DNA of 64,000 nt from positions 3,720,001 through 3,784,000 of the forward strand of contig CAVNZM010000006.1 of the NCBI GenBank assembly GCA_963693365.1, given 5' to 3'. This DNA comes from Amoebidium appalachense (Eukaryota; Ichthyosporea). The notes beneath the pieces are model-generated. The model was given only the letters and a program-made list of their open reading frames with translations. It was not told where the DNA came from and did not search any database. Position numbers and translations under genes: made by a program. Positions 62,176 to 64,000 of this stretch are shown piece by piece. Within the stretch, counting starts at the first letter, position 1. Each line of letters begins with the position of its first letter.

Positions 62176-62349
62176 CTCCACCCCCACTCATTCCTCCCCA
62201 ACTTCCCCCCCCCCCCCCACCCTCCCCCCGTCTCCCTCTCAAACACCCATCCCTGCAGGCCTGGTCTAGAGCGCTACATCATGTTTCTACGTGTGTCCAC
62301 CAACACATTGGCCGCCACAGACCCCAGAACCGGCACTGCTATGGTTTAG
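49702..62349 (+). CDS. type I membrane protein: mucin-like, beta-helix ectodomain, SAM-like tail (13 exons)
   Basis: Exons: 49702-51615 (3' end tentative), 51976-52048, 52945-53129, 54679-54788, 55564-55619, 56477-56590, 57531-57595, 58873-59136, 59702-59813, 60216-60310, 61063-61141, 61585-61660, 62259-62349. Sum 3,234 nt, 1,077 residues, phases consistent. Residues 1-24 are a signal peptide (IAFISSCFILFTCF core). About 25-638 is Ser/Thr-rich. About 650-860 holds hexapeptide repeats of a left-handed beta-helix, e.g. VVIGASVTINGNVVLAPGSV and IADHVVIGSSSILENV. A transmembrane helix (about 892-917, AAFGVAAAVVLVVGIW) is followed by a basic stop-transfer KKMKGRERRK. The tail has Ser/Tyr-rich stretches and ends with a SAM-like segment (about 1010-1060, VTGKDLMELTTQQL... 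LERYIMFLR). Topology is N-out by the positive-inside rule. No enzyme site is apparent. Function unknown; a receptor or adhesion role is inference. An alternative join uses the acceptor at 51954-51955 with a phase-1 donor. Confidence 0.8.
52330..52760. repeat. C-tracts in intron 2 of the membrane-protein gene
   Basis: A C-tract of about 45 bases (52337-52383) runs into CCCG repeats. Further C-rich blocks lie at 52670-52735 and 52748-52767. Conceptual translations give poly-Pro only. Confidence 0.85.
53150..53735. repeat. (CA)n arrays and C-tract in intron 3
   Basis: CA-rich sequence with CGCG interruptions 53156-53500, pure CA runs at about 53298-53371 and 53517-53585, then a C-tract 53652-53683. 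The remaining intron to 54678 is C-rich and unique, with another C-tract 54186-54220. Confidence 0.85.
54360..54540. repeat. C-tract, A-run and CA repeats
   Basis: C-tract 54364-54383 with CA and A-run to 54411, C-rich with CA at 54505-54540. Intron 3 of the membrane-protein gene. Confidence 0.75.
55380..55563. repeat. CA-rich, C-A compound tract and (CA)n at the exon 5 acceptor
   Basis: CA-rich 55390-55495, C-tract plus A-tract 55502-55540, then (CA)n 55541-55560 ending directly in the acceptor CACACAG of exon 5. Confidence 0.85.
55640..56470. repeat. C-rich intron 5 with C-A compound tract
   Basis: C/CT-rich throughout; C-tracts 55913-55936 and 56107-56143, A-tract 56164-56189, C-tract 56365-56404. 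No coding potential beyond poly-Pro. Confidence 0.8.
56640..57330. repeat. C-tracts then G-tracts in intron 6
   Basis: C-rich with tracts at 56745-56825 and 56960-57020, then plus-strand G-tracts from 57120 to 57315. Sense-strand homopolymer identity therefore changes within a single intron. Confidence 0.8.
57600..58860. repeat. C-A tract, C-tracts, G-tracts and A-tract in intron 7
   Basis: C-rich 57603-57718 followed by an A-tract 57719-57744; C-tract 57878-57970 with CA; G-tracts 58227-58295 and 58371-58390; C-rich 58500-58825; A-tract 58831-58857 just before the exon 8 acceptor. Confidence 0.8.
58873..59136 (+). other. exon 8: last beta-helix turn, juxtamembrane and TM helix
   Basis: Encodes FYVGEGATVGDGNHF (a final hexapeptide turn), a Pro/Asn-rich loop with NIS, an acidic juxtamembrane stretch (ENLNDESESG), the 24-26 residue hydrophobic helix and KKMKGRERRK. 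The donor is a consensus AAG|GTAAGT. Confidence 0.88.
59980..60215. repeat. (CA)n array forming the exon 10 acceptor
   Basis: About 230 bp of CA repeats with a few CGCG and TACA interruptions, ending CACAAAG at the acceptor of exon 10 (60216). Confidence 0.9.
60320..61060. repeat. C-tracts, T-tract, G-tracts, (CA)n in intron 10
   Basis: C-rich 60319-60400, T-tract 60691-60723, GGGGC repeat and G-tracts 60735-60825, C-tracts 60949-60975 and 61009-61025, (CA)n to 61048. Confidence 0.85.
61370..61715. repeat. G-tracts and (GT)n around exon 12
   Basis: Plus-strand G-tracts 61423-61448 and 61526-61549 lie before exon 12. A pure GT run 61661-61703 starts at its donor (GACAG|GTGTGT). Confidence 0.85.
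61985..62255. repeat. C-tracts and (CA)n before the last exon
   Basis: C-rich 61995-62020, C-tracts 62090-62112 and 62121-62161, CA 62161-62175, C-tract 62206-62218, then the acceptor CCTGCAG of exon 13. Confidence 0.85.

Positions 62350-64000
<1,651 letters not shown>

Larger units (their letters stand above)
61063..62349 (+). other. exons 11-13: SAM-like cytoplasmic segment
   Basis: The joined exons read AAKYAATIYRMRVTGKDLME, LTTQQLIGKMNSWHVAPQD, RPGLERYIMFLRVSTN, then LAATDPRTGTAMV and stop. The pattern Y-x3-hydrophobic, (V/I)-x-G-x-D-L-hydrophobic-x-L-T, then R-x2-L-x-R-x-I-x2-L-R is that of SAM helices 1-5. The two splice phases (1 and 2) fit only this frame. Confidence 0.65.

Overview
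The window is nuclear DNA from an intron-rich eukaryote. The coding sequence is cut into many small exons joined by GT-AG introns, with one clear AT-AC (U12-type) intron and one probable GC-AG intron. Everything between exons is saturated with homopolymer tracts (G and C runs up to about 70 bases), (GT/CA)n, (CT/GA)n and minisatellites. The gene content (an animal-style synaptojanin, an HSD17B7-type sterol ketoreductase, a single-pass receptor-like protein with a cytoplasmic SAM-like segment, minor-spliceosome introns) suggests an opisthokont, most likely a unicellular holozoan such as an ichthyosporean. The species is not established from sequence alone. Most long open frames here are translations of simple repeats (poly-Pro, Cys-Val, His-Thr, Ser-Leu, Glu-Arg) and are not genes.

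Layout. 1-5.4 kb: simple repeats, a doubtful small minus-strand exon (about 1 kb), an intronless secreted pectinacetylesterase/Notum-family hydrolase on the minus strand (2121-3578), and a small plus-strand ORF of unknown function (5083-5367). 7.6-27.8 kb: one large minus-strand gene with 22 modelled exons encoding a complete synaptojanin of about 1,600 residues (SAC phosphatase, inositol-polyphosphate 5-phosphatase, RRM, then a long Pro/Arg-rich tail in one 1.8 kb exon). Its introns carry a TTAA-flanked MITE, a dispersed repeat family and three cases where an exon-intron boundary has been tandemly duplicated. 27.8-37.4 kb: mostly repeat-rich intergenic sequence, including two arrays of a GCGGAGGGGT motif with a perfect 20-bp inverted repeat, plus exons of an unrecognised minus-strand gene whose N-terminus carries a PP1-docking-like KVRF motif. 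38.5-46.9 kb: a complete 11-exon plus-strand gene for a 3-keto-steroid reductase (HSD17B7/ERG27 type, 357 residues) whose first intron is a textbook U12 AT-AC intron. 49.7-62.3 kb: a 13-exon plus-strand gene for a putative type I membrane protein with a signal peptide, a 600-residue Ser/Thr-rich mucin-like region, a left-handed beta-helix (hexapeptide-repeat) ectodomain, one transmembrane helix and a cytoplasmic tail ending in a SAM-like segment. I know of no described protein with this layout, and it is the most interesting object in the window.

The genes do not form an operon or an obvious pathway. Synaptojanin (phosphoinositide turnover at endocytic membranes), the sterol reductase (ER sterol synthesis) and the two secretory-pathway proteins are ordinary neighbours. 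Exon borders below come from reading frame continuity, splice consensus and family alignment from memory. The least certain junctions are synaptojanin exon 1/2 and the 3' end of the first exon of the membrane protein.
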